Origin: an uncultured Prevotella sp.
Lineage (GTDB): Bacteria > Bacteroidota > Bacteroidia > Bacteroidales > Bacteroidaceae
Direction of reading: 5' to 3'
Assembly (NCBI GenBank): GCA_947169185.1
Contig: CAMVOS010000004.1
Span: forward strand, 32,660-96,659
DNA: 64,000 nt
Shown: positions 18,488 to 27,700 of the stretch, piece after piece
Position numbering within the stretch: position 1 is the first letter of the stretch
Layout of the letters: every line of letters begins with the position of its first letter
Notes under the pieces: model-generated
Told to the model about the DNA's origin: nothing
The model's input: the letters and a program-made list of their open reading frames with translations, nothing else
Database searches by the model: none
Made by a program: the position numbers and the translations under genes

Positions 18488-18506
18488 TTTTAGTAAAATA
18501 CTAAAA
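18488..18506. promoter_or_regulatory. Dyad TTTTAGTA-AAA-TACTAAAA before the pectinase gene
   Basis: A perfect 8-bp inverted repeat around three A residues, 13 bases before the ATG of the pectate lyase/methylesterase. No TAnnTTTG promoter is visible in the same gap, so it may be an operator or part of a regulated promoter. Confidence 0.5.
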
Positions 18507-18519
18507 ATGTTATAACGAT

Positions 18520-21500
18520 ATGAAAAAGCAAATCTGTGCAATGTTAACTTTTCTCCTGGCATGTGTAGCTGTTTTCGCATGGACCACTCTACCAGGAATA
18601 CAGGCTTTTACTTACTATACAGCTACGATTGTTGTTGCTCCAGAAGGTGCTGGTACTGTGAATCCCACCAGCACGAAAGTTTTGGCAGGTACGCAAACAG
18701 GCAATATTACTGCTACAGCTTCGGCAGGCTATTCATTTGAAGGGTGGTATATCAATGGTGAACTGGTGTCGACGGAGAATCCACACAAGTTCACACTGAA
18801 TGCTGATGTCACCATTACGGCCCAGTTCAAGGGGGAAGCTGCCAATACCGTTTTGGGCTTTATAAAAGCAGGCTGTGAAGGTATGGGTACAGTAAGCGTT
18901 AGCCCCGAGGGGACTCCTGTCGATGGTGGTTATAAGTTCAATTATGGCACCAATGTCACCCTAAAGGCTACCGCTGCCAAGGGTCATCAGTTCGATCGTT
19001 GGGAAGATGGCAATGGTACAACATTATCCTCATCGTCTACCTATCAGTTTACGCTGACAGAGGACCGTACTATTTATGCAGTATTCTCAAAAATGGAAAA
19101 CTATAATCCTGATTTGATTGCTTTCCCGGGCTGTGAGGGCTATGGCCGCTTTACGACGGGTGGACGCATGATTGACAGTCGTGGTTCGAAAGTCTATTAC
19201 GTTACGCGTCTCGATGATACGGGTGAGGAGGGAACTTTCCGCTGGGCAGTGACAACGGGCGACGATACGCCTCGTACTGTACTGTTCAAGGTCTCTGGCA
19301 CCATTTTCCTGACAAAGAATGTTGATGTTAAGTCAAACACCACCATTGCTGGTCAGACGGCTCCAGGCGGTGGAATCTGTCTGGCAGGTTATCGAGTGAA
19401 GCTGGGTTCCAACATCATTATCCGCCACATTCGTTTCCGTGCTGGCGACCTGCCTAAATCCAGTATGTCGCCTTTAGGTGGAGAGAACGTCAGGAATTTC
19501 GTACTCGACCATTGCTCCTTCTCGTGGTCGATGGAGGAGAACGCCACCCTCTACGATAACGATTATACCACTACCCAGTGGTGCATATTTTCTGAAGGCT
19601 TGTATGATTCGCGCAATTCCAAGGGTAATCGTGCATACGGCATTCAGTGGGCTGGCGAGCATAGTTCGATGCACCACTGTCTGTTTGCTAACAACAACAG
19701 CCGTTCTCCACGTTTCAATGGTGTGCGTAGCAGTCTGAACGACCGCCATGTGGATAGCGAGTTCTTCAATAACGTCATTTACAACTGGGGTAGTCCCAAT
19801 GCCATTTATGGCGGTGAAAACTCGGCAGGTGGCGCAACGGACTATAACCGTGTCTACATGATCAACAACTACTATAAGCCAGGTCCTGCCACCAAGAATG
19901 CTACTGGCAGTCGCCGTTACTGGGTATCGGCCTCTGGTGGCAACATCAACGAGGTTGGCCAGTGGTACCTGAAAGGTAATAAGTTTGAATTGAGCAGCAA
20001 GTGGGCTCCATCATCCAACATTTGGAAGGACGAGGAACTTCAGAAGGTCAACGAAGACAACTACTATGGATTCGTCAGCAACAACAGTTCACGTGCCATG
20101 AATTTCTGGTCGGTATCCCCCTCTCAAGCCTTGGCTGACAAGGCCTTGTTGACAGAGATTCCCTACGAACTAAGCGGTATGACTTACGAGTCAGCTGATG
20201 ATGCTTATGCAAAGGTGGTCACGCAGGCAGGATGCTCGTTGCCACGCTACGACGAGGTCGATGCACGTATTCTGGCTGAGGCTGCTGGTTTGCAAGACCC
20301 ACAGTTCGGAGGTGCCCGTGGAGCAAGGTTGGGTATCATCGATTCGCCCTACGACATTACCCTCCAGTCGCACGATGAGTTTGCTGCACTTTATGAGGGT
20401 GATAATGCTGCTGACAACAAGGAAATCGACGTCACCTGCTATCCCCGCCTGCAGATGGACGACACCGACTGTGCTGTGGTGGATACTGATGGCGACGGAC
20501 TGCCCGACGCTTACGAAACCTCTGTGGGTCTGAATCCCAACGACGCTAGCGACGGCATGAAGCTGACTGCCAGCGGATACAGCAATCTGGAGGTGTTCCT
20601 CAATGGCGTTGCTGATGGTCAGATTGATGCTACGATATACACCAAGCACCAGCCTGTGGCTCTGATGAATAATTTCAATGCTATTGTTGGCGAGGGCGAG
20701 CAGTATACGACTTTGCAGGCAGCTATTGATGCGGCACCTGCTGATGCCACACCGTATTATATCTTTGTCAAGGCTGGCACCTACACGGGTCATGTGCAGA
20801 TCAATCGTCCTAATGTGCACGTCATGGGTCAGAACAAGGCCAACACCATCATTACGTGGAACAAGCTGCATAACGAAGACGGTGGCAATGTCGACAAGAA
20901 CGCCACTGTCAACGTCACTGCCAACAATGTCAGCTTCGATAACCTCACTATTCGCAACACCCGTACAAACGAAGGTCAGGCACTGGCGCTTTACACCAAG
21001 GCCGACCGTATCGTTATCACTTCCTGCAACCTCGAGGGCTGGCAGGATACCTATCGTACGGGAAAGGACGGACAGCGCCATCTGGTGCGCAACTGTAAGA
21101 TCACTGGTACCACGGACTTTATCTACGGTGCTGGCGAGGCCTATTTCGATGCAGACACTCTTGTCGTGGTGCGCACGTCGAACGTCATTGTGGCCCCTGA
21201 CCATGCGTCAGCCAAGTATGGCTATGTGTTCTCCAATTGTGTTATTGATGCCCAGCAGAACGGTAGCACCACGGCGTTGGGACGTCCGTGGGGCAACAAA
21301 CCCAAAGTCAGTTTCCTGAATACTCGCCTCACCAGCAAAGTCAGCATCACCGCTGAAGGCTGGAACAATATGGCTGGTCTGCCTATCCAAATGGCGGAGT
21401 ACAACACGATGGATGCTAATGGCAATGCTGTCGACCTGGGTCAGCGTCGCACAGCATTTACAGGCGAGAGCGGATCGTGCACCAGCAAGGCAGTACTTAC

Positions 21501-21939
21501 TCCTGTCGAGACCAACAGCTACAAGCTCAGCTACATGCTCAGTGGCAACGATGGCTGGGATGCCGACTGGCAGGCGTTTATCCTGCCTGCACCCCGTATC
21601 AGCGTCAATGGCAATACTGTTTTCTGGAGCGATCCTACAGGTTTTGCCCAGTGCTATCTGGTGGTGGCTGACGGAGTGGCTACCATCACCACCAATACCT
21701 CTGCAACAGGTAGTTATGTCACCGTACGGGCCATCAGTGCCTATGGTGTCTGTGGCGAGATGGCTTCTTCAGACAGTCCCTCGGGCATTGCCCTGCCAAC
21801 CTCATCTGCGCAGGTCGCTCGTCGTGAGTATTTCACGCCCGACGGACGCCAGGTATCGCGTTTGCAGCATGGCCTGACTATCATCCGCGAGACGCTGGCT
21901 GACGGTACCACGCGCTCCACAAAGGTCGTGTCAATATAA
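18520..21939 (+). CDS. Bifunctional secreted pectate lyase (PL1) / pectin methylesterase (CE8)
   Basis: 1139 residues in one chain. After the signal peptide come two divergent InlB-B/Listeria-Bacteroides-type repeats (about 28-195; GYSFEGWYINGE, HQFDRWEDGNG). A PL1 pectate lyase domain follows (about 200-640; TTIAGQTAPGGGICLAGYRV, IIIRHIRFRAGD, NSRSPRFNG), then a calcium-binding DTDGDGLPDAYET segment. The CE8 domain (about 715-1010) has GQALALYT, the acid/base Asp in GWQDTYRTG, the nucleophile Asp in TTDFIYGAGEAYF and ALGRPWGN. It ends in a short sorting-like tail. De-esterification by CE8 would make substrate for the lyase. Seven bases separate it from the next lyase. Confidence 0.93.
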   Translation: MKKQICAMLTFLLACVAVFAWTTLPGIQAFTYYTATIVVAPEGAGTVNPTSTKVLAGTQTGNITATASAGYSFEGWYINGELVSTENPHKFTLNADVTITAQFKGEAANTVLGFIKAGCEGMGTVSVSPEGTPVDGGYKFNYGTNVTLKATAAKGHQFDRWEDGNGTTLSSSSTYQFTLTEDRTIYAVFSKMENYNPDLIAFPGCEGYGRFTTGGRMIDSRGSKVYYVTRLDDTGEEGTFRWAVTTGDDTPRTVLFKVSGTIFLTKNVDVKSNTTIAGQTAPGGGICLAGYRVKLGSNIIIRHIRFRAGDLPKSSMSPLGGENVRNFVLDHCSFSWSMEENATLYDNDYTTTQWCIFSEGLYDSRNSKGNRAYGIQWAGEHSSMHHCLFANNNSRSPRFNGVRSSLNDRHVDSEFFNNVIYNWGSPNAIYGGENSAGGATDYNRVYMINNYYKPGPATKNATGSRRYWVSASGGNINEVGQWYLKGNKFELSSKWAPSSNIWKDEELQKVNEDNYYGFVSNNSSRAMNFWSVSPSQALADKALLTEIPYELSGMTYESADDAYAKVVTQAGCSLPRYDEVDARILAEAAGLQDPQFGGARGARLGIIDSPYDITLQSHDEFAALYEGDNAADNKEIDVTCYPRLQMDDTDCAVVDTDGDGLPDAYETSVGLNPNDASDGMKLTASGYSNLEVFLNGVADGQIDATIYTKHQPVALMNNFNAIVGEGEQYTTLQAAIDAAPADATPYYIFVKAGTYTGHVQINRPNVHVMGQNKANTIITWNKLHNEDGGNVDKNATVNVTANNVSFDNLTIRNTRTNEGQALALYTKADRIVITSCNLEGWQDTYRTGKDGQRHLVRNCKITGTTDFIYGAGEAYFDADTLVVVRTSNVIVAPDHASAKYGYVFSNCVIDAQQNGSTTALGRPWGNKPKVSFLNTRLTSKVSITAEGWNNMAGLPIQMAEYNTMDANGNAVDLGQRRTAFTGESGSCTSKAVLTPVETNSYKLSYMLSGNDGWDADWQAFILPAPRISVNGNTVFWSDPTGFAQCYLVVADGVATITTNTSATGSYVTVRAISAYGVCGEMASSDSPSGIALPTSSAQVARREYFTPDGRQVSRLQHGLTIIRETLADGTTRSTKVVSI

Positions 21940-21946
21940 ATACGGT

Positions 21947-23407
21947 ATGAAAAAATGTATCTTGTCTTTCCTCGGCGCGCTGATGACCTTGGGCGGTTTC
22001 GCACAGGACGTTCGCACACTGGCCTTCCCTACGGCTGAGGGCTTTGGCAAGTATGCTTCTGGTGGACGTGGGGGTATAGTCGTGGAGGTGACAACACTGG
22101 CTGATAGTGGTGAGAGCTCGTTGCGATGGGCGCTGACGGAGGCTGGTCGCGAGAATGCCACCATCGTGTTCCGTGTGAGTGGCATCATTGATATTGGGCC
22201 TAATCCTCAGCGCAAGAACGAACGCTCTATCCGTGCCAAACTGAAGAACGTCACAATTGCCGGACAGACGGCTCCTGGCGAGGGCATTCTTTTGCGAGGT
22301 GGCAAGCTGAATCTGGGCGGTTCCGAGAATGTGATTATCCGCAACATCCGCTCGCGACTTGGCACCATTGGTGACCCTGCGAAGTCAAAGAAAGAAAACT
22401 TTATCGAGGGCGGTGCCATTGGCATCGAGAATGCCCGTAATATCATCATCGATCACTGTTGCTTTGGCTGGAGTGGTGAGGAAAATGTCACCATGTATGA
22501 CAACCACTATACCACCCTTCAGTGGTGCATTATCCACGAAGGACTCTACGACGCGGGCCATAAGAAGGGGGTCCGTGGCTATGGCTGTCAGTGGGGAGGT
22601 TCTCCTGCTACATTCCATCATAACCTGTTGGCAAACAATGATAGTCGTTCGGCCCGTATCAATGGTGCCTCGAATCCGAAAGGCGACAAGAATGTTTTCC
22701 TGGAATATCAGAATAATGTGAATTTCAATTGGGGGCGCCGTAATTCATGCTATGGTGGAGAAAATGAGGCAGGAGAGGGTAGTACCCATGAATGTAATTT
22801 TGTGGGCAACTACTATAAACCAGGGCCAGCCCATCCTGATGAGAATGTGCTGATAGAACTGAGCAAGGCACGTAAAGGCAAACAACTTACGGCGCCTTCT
22901 GTTTGGTATATGAAAGACAATGTGATGGAGGGTCAGAAGACGAAGGATAGCTGGCAACTCATCAGTAATCAGACTGGTTTTAGCGTTGAGCAACAGAAGT
23001 CTGCGAAACCCTTGCAAACGGCTGACTATCAGCGCTATCTTACCAAGGCAGAATCAGCCAAGAAAGCCTATAAAAAAGTGTTGGAAAAAGCTGGCTCCAT
23101 TCATCGCGATGCTGTGGAGTGTCGTATCATAGAAGATGTGCGTAGCGGACAACCTCGCTATCAGGGACAATCAGCTAAGAAACCGGGTATTATCGATTGT
23201 CCAACAGATGCTGATGGTTGGCCTCAATATGCTGATGCGCAGCCTGCTGTCGACAACGATCATGATGGTATGGCGGACGAGTGGGAGAGGACTCATGGCT
23301 TGGATCCCAACAATCCTGATGATAGAAATAACGTCATCTCAAAGGAAGGATACACAGCCCTTGATGCCTATCTGTGTAGCTTGATGGGCGAGACGATTAG
23401 ATGGTGA
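21947..23407 (+). CDS. Secreted pectate lyase, PL1 family
   Basis: 486 residues with signal peptide ending GGFAQ. It is a paralogue of the PL1 domain of the preceding gene: TIAGQTAPGEGILLRGGKLNLG, NVIIRNIRSRLG, DHCCFGWSGEENVTMYDNHYTTLQW and the conserved Arg in NNDSRSARING. A calcium-binding DNDHDGMADEWE motif lies near residue 437, just before the end. It lacks the CE8 domain and has no sorting-type tail. Probably co-transcribed with the bifunctional enzyme. Its last 11 bases overlap the end of mnmA on the other strand. Confidence 0.93.
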   Translation: MKKCILSFLGALMTLGGFAQDVRTLAFPTAEGFGKYASGGRGGIVVEVTTLADSGESSLRWALTEAGRENATIVFRVSGIIDIGPNPQRKNERSIRAKLKNVTIAGQTAPGEGILLRGGKLNLGGSENVIIRNIRSRLGTIGDPAKSKKENFIEGGAIGIENARNIIIDHCCFGWSGEENVTMYDNHYTTLQWCIIHEGLYDAGHKKGVRGYGCQWGGSPATFHHNLLANNDSRSARINGASNPKGDKNVFLEYQNNVNFNWGRRNSCYGGENEAGEGSTHECNFVGNYYKPGPAHPDENVLIELSKARKGKQLTAPSVWYMKDNVMEGQKTKDSWQLISNQTGFSVEQQKSAKPLQTADYQRYLTKAESAKKAYKKVLEKAGSIHRDAVECRIIEDVRSGQPRYQGQSAKKPGIIDCPTDADGWPQYADAQPAVDNDHDGMADEWERTHGLDPNNPDDRNNVISKEGYTALDAYLCSLMGETIRW

Positions 23408-24467
23408 TTTCGCCAGAGCCGTAGCAACGGTGGTGCTCAGTATCGTATACGACACAGAATTGTCCAGGTGCCACACCGTGAATAGGTGACTGAGCGTGAA
23501 CCATATATTTTCCTTCACCCATCGTCTCCAATCGCGCTGGCAGGTAGTCTGGCGTGTGGCGAATTTTTAATGTGATGTCTGCTGGCGGCAACACGCCGTT
23601 GAGGCTATGGAAATCATGAATGGGGAAGTCCTGCTTGTAGGCGGTCTCAGGGTCATAGCCGTGCGATACGTAGATGATGTTCTGTTCGATATCTTTTTTG
23701 ATGACGAACCAAGGACCGCCCCCAAGACCCATGCCCTTGCGCTGTCCGATGGTATGGAACCAATGGCCCTTGTGCTGCCCTATCTTCTTGCCTGTTTCCA
23801 GTTCTATTACGTCACCAGGACGTTCGCCCAGATAGCGGCGGATGTAGTCGTTATAGTTGATTTTCCCTAAGAAACAGATGCCTTGCGAGTCGCGACGGTG
23901 GGCGGGTGCCAAGTGTTCGCGCTCGGCAATCTCGCGTACTTCCTCTTTCATCATATGGCCAATAGGGAATAACGCCTTTTTCAACTGCCAGTCGTAGATT
24001 TGTGCCAAAAAGTCTGTCTGGTCCTTCACAGGGTCAGGACTCGTACATAGCCATTTTCTGCCCTCATTGTCTGTTTCCGTTTGTGCATAGTGTCCTGTAG
24101 CAATTAGATCGTAGTTGTGTCCTTGCTTCTCATGGAAAGCACCAAACTTAATCAGTCGGTTACACATCACGTCGGGGTTGGGCGTCAATCCAGCACGAAC
24201 TTTATCCATTGTGTATTTGGTAACCTTGTCCCAGTACTCCTTATGGCAGTCGATGACCTCCAGCTTACAACCATACTTATGGCTGACGGCTGTCGCCATC
24301 TCCAGATCCTCCTCGCTCGAGCAGTCCCACTCTTCCTCCTCTTCGGGGCCTATCTTGATGTAGTAGCAGTCGGGCTGCATACCTTGGCGCACCAGTTCGT
24401 GGAGCACCACGCTGGAATCAACACCACCCGAAAGCAGTACAGCGATTCTCTTGTCATCTATATTCAT
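23397..24467 (-). CDS. mnmA: tRNA-specific 2-thiouridylase MnmA
   Basis: Thiolates U34 of Lys, Glu and Gln tRNAs in the cytoplasm. About 356 residues from the ATG at 24467: PP-loop AVLLSGGVDSSV, first catalytic Cys in NPDVMCNRLIKFG, TGHYAQ, second Cys in DSQGICFLGKI and the C-terminal beta domain. The frame stays open to 24497, but the promoter at 24473-24480 lies inside it. That fixes the ATG at 24467 and suggests a nearly leaderless mRNA. The stop overlaps the pectate lyase stop by 11 bases. Confidence 0.96.
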   Translation of the reverse strand: MNIDDKRIAVLLSGGVDSSVVLHELVRQGMQPDCYYIKIGPEEEEEWDCSSEEDLEMATAVSHKYGCKLEVIDCHKEYWDKVTKYTMDKVRAGLTPNPDVMCNRLIKFGAFHEKQGHNYDLIATGHYAQTETDNEGRKWLCTSPDPVKDQTDFLAQIYDWQLKKALFPIGHMMKEEVREIAEREHLAPAHRRDSQGICFLGKINYNDYIRRYLGERPGDVIELETGKKIGQHKGHWFHTIGQRKGMGLGGGPWFVIKKDIEQNIIYVSHGYDPETAYKQDFPIHDFHSLNGVLPPADITLKIRHTPDYLPARLETMGEGKYMVHAQSPIHGVAPGQFCVVYDTEHHRCYGSGEITI

Positions 24468-24472
24468 GGGGG

Positions 24473-24480
24473 CAAAGGTA
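24473..24480 (-). promoter_or_regulatory. mnmA promoter TACCTTTG abutting the ATG
   Basis: A minus-strand TACCTTTG followed by five C residues and then the ATG at 24467. Confidence 0.65.
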
Positions 24481-24527
24481 CGAAGAAGTAAGAACAATAC
24501 AAAACAAAAGCCTGACTTTTTTGTTTT

Positions 24528-24611
24528 AATAAGCGTGGGTTATTGGAAAATAAGTGTCCCTTATTGGGAAATAAGCGTGGGTTATTGGGAAATAAGCGTC
24601 CCTTATTGAGG
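24528..24611. repeat. Array of four 21-base units between mnmA and the macroglobulin gene
   Basis: Units start at 24528, 24549, 24570 and 24591, each AATAAGYGT-(GGG or CCC)-TTATT plus a short tail; a partial fifth follows. The centre alternates GGG, CCC, GGG, CCC. Each unit is itself a weak dyad (AATAA...TTATT). Confidence 0.95.
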
Positions 24612-24686
24612 AATAAGGCCGGCTATAAAACACTGCAAATGTACTAAAATATTCTTAAATTAATTGGTACGTATGAAAAAATACCC

Positions 24687-24694
24687 TATCTTTG
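24687..24694 (+). promoter_or_regulatory. Promoter of the macroglobulin operon
   Basis: TATCTTTGCAT with a TTGG block at 24664 as -33 element, 16 bases before the ATG. Confidence 0.75.
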
Positions 24695-24709
24695 CATATT
24701 ATAAACTAA

Positions 24710-27700
24710 ATGGACGCGAGTATGAGACAGAAATTCTTCTTCAACCTGAAGGTCGAAGTGTGGTACGCATTCATTATCGTGGCAATACTATTACTTATGC
24801 CAATGGGATTATACAGTCAGTCATATAGTGATTTGTGGAAGCAGGTGGAGCAGGCTCAGAACAAGGACTTGCCTAAGACTGCCATCTCTCATTTGGAGAA
24901 GATAGAGAAGAAGGCGCAGAGTGAAAAGGCATACGGTCAGCTGATGCGCTCAACCTTGTTGCATGCCCAACTGATGGCTGAGGTGGCTCCCGACTCATTG
25001 GCACCTGCCGTTGCCAGACTGGAACAGCAAGAGCAGCAGGCTAAAGGCAATCCGGTGTTACAAGCAGTGTACGATGCTGTACTCTCACAGATATATCTGC
25101 GTAACCATCAGCTAACCGAAGACTGGAAGGCGCGTAGCGACGACTATATTGCAAAGGCTTTGATACATCCCGACTTGCTGGCTCAGACCAAGGCAGAGGC
25201 TTACGAACCCTTTGTCATTAAGGGCAAGCACAGCACGATGTTCAATGATGACCTGCTGAGTGTTGTGGGTAGTGAGTTGACTGCCTGGCGACAGCTTGCA
25301 GACTATTATCAGAAGGCTGGCAACAGACAGGCTGCTTGCTATACGTCCTTGCGCATGCTGGTGGCAGAGCGCGAGGCTGTTGGTCATGAGCCATACGCCA
25401 AGTCTCAGTTTATCCGTACTCTCGACTCACTTATCTCCGTCTATGGAGACTTACCAGAGGCTGGCGAGATAGCGATTGAACGCTACGACTACATGTCGAA
25501 CCATACTGATGCTACGAGGGCTGAGAAGGCTGCATGGCTACAGGAGTCTTTACGACGCTGGGGCACTTGGCCAAGAATCACCTATTTGCGTAACCAGTGG
25601 ACAGAGTTGATAAATCCGTGTTACGAGGCTCAGATGCCAAAGAGTGTGGCAGAGGTTGGTTTACGGCAAATCATTAAACTGCCCATGCTACGACATTTGC
25701 AGTCTCTCACCATGCGTGTCTACCGTACCAAGCAAAAGGGTGATACGGAACTGAATCCCGACAATACAGAGGATTATAAGAAGTTGAAGGGCGAACTCAG
25801 TGAACTGACAGACATGCGCCGTACGCTTACTTTCTCTGGCCATGAGGATTATGAGAATTTCGAGGATTCCATCCTGCTTGATGGTCTTTCTGCTGGCGTG
25901 TATATGCTTGAATTTCAGTCGCTGCCAAATACGAGAGTGTCACGCTCACTGTATTTCGTGTCTGGCATGCGTGTCATCATGCAACACCAGCCTGACAATA
26001 CCATTCGCTATGTGGTGGTGGATGCTACCACGGGTCAACCTGTCAGTGGGGCAACGCTTCGCCTAAGCTTCAACAATGGCTGGCGCAAGCCCAAGACTAC
26101 CAAGAATTTTACATCTGACAGCAAGGGTGAGGTCATCTATCGCGTTGAGGACAACAAGCAGCCTATCAGCGAATTTGCCTTCTCCAAGACAGACTACTAC
26201 TGCCCAGAATCTAACGGCTATGGGCGTTATAGCTATTATGAGCGCCAGTATAACCAAGTGCATACCAACCTGTTTACGGATCGTAGTATCTATCGTCCAG
26301 GGCAGACTGTCTTTGTGTCTGCTATCATGTGGAAGGAAGTCTCGGAACTTGAAAATCAGGCTGTTCCCAATAGTCAAGTCAAGTTGGAACTACGTGATGC
26401 CAACTATAAGGTCATAGCAGAACAACAGGCTGTAACAGACCGCTTTGGTAAGTGTAATGTGCAGTTTACCCTGCCACGAGGCTTACTCAACGGTCGTTTC
26501 ACTATCCGTGCCAATAATGGTGCTAACTTTAGTATTCGGGTAGAGGAGTACAAGCGTCCTACTTTCCAGGTGGAGTTCCCAGAATATAAGGAATCCTATC
26601 AGGCTGGTGATACCGTTCATGCCGAGGGTAAGGCATTGAGCTATGCTGGAGTGCCCGTACAAGGTGCTAAGGTAAAGTATACGGTGCGTCGCCGTGTGGC
26701 CTTCTGGTGGATGTCGTACTCATGGTATTGGGAGTCTGGCTTCGTAGGCAGCGGACGACAGGACGAAGTACTCCATGAGGGCGAAGCCATAACAGGTGAC
26801 GATGGTACCTTTAAGGTAGAGATGCCGCTCGTAGTGCCTAAAAGCAATAACAATCGTCCAATGTATTATAGCTTCGTGGTTGAGACTGACGTGACTGATG
26901 TAGCCGGCGAGACACACAGTGGTACAATGTCCCTACCGTTGGGAACCAAGCCTACTGCTTTGACTTGCGACCTGCCTCAAAAGGTACGTAAAGACCAGAT
27001 GCCTAAGGTGACCTTTAACCGCTATAATGCGGCAGGTAAAACGATAGATGGTACTGTCAAATATCGTCTGGACGGTGGTAAGTGGAAAGAGTGTGCAGCC
27101 AATGTTCAATGTTCAATGTTCTATGTTCAATTAAAGAGCGGTGAACACCGCATAGAAGCTGAGTGTGGTGACGATAAGGTTGACATGACGTTTGTGGTGT
27201 TTGGTCTCGACGACAAGAAGCCTGCCTCCCAGACTGACGACTGGTTCTATGTGTCGGATAGCCAGTTCCCCGTTGATGGCAAGCCTGTGACTGTTCAGGT
27301 GGGTGCCAGCGATCCAGATCTGCATATCGTCTATTCCATTTTTGCTGGCGACGAGATGCTGGAGAGTGGTAGTGTCAAGAAGAATGGTGAACTGATTAAT
27401 CGTAAGTTTACCTATAAGGAAGAATATGGCAATGGCTTGCTGATTACTTATGCTTGGGTAAAGAACGACAAGTGCCACATGCACCAGCAAACGATCAGAC
27501 GTCCGATGCCTGACAAACGCCTGACGATGACGTGGCAGACCTTCCGTGACCGTCTGACACCAGGACAGCAGGAGGAGTGGCTGCTGAAGATTACGAAGCC
27601 TGACGGTACACCGGCTGATGCCTCGCTGATGGCAGTGCTCTATGACAAGAGTCTCGACCAGATAGCCTCCCATCAGTGGTCGTTTGCCCCCAGCAGCTAT

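Noticed and set aside
20191..21204. 337-codon open frame antisense to the pectinase
   Set aside because: Complete overlap with the well-supported PL1/CE8 enzyme; a shadow frame.
24528..24611. CRISPR array
   Set aside because: Units are 21 bases, contiguous, with no spacers and no cas genes nearby. The same holds for the heptamer and octamer arrays.
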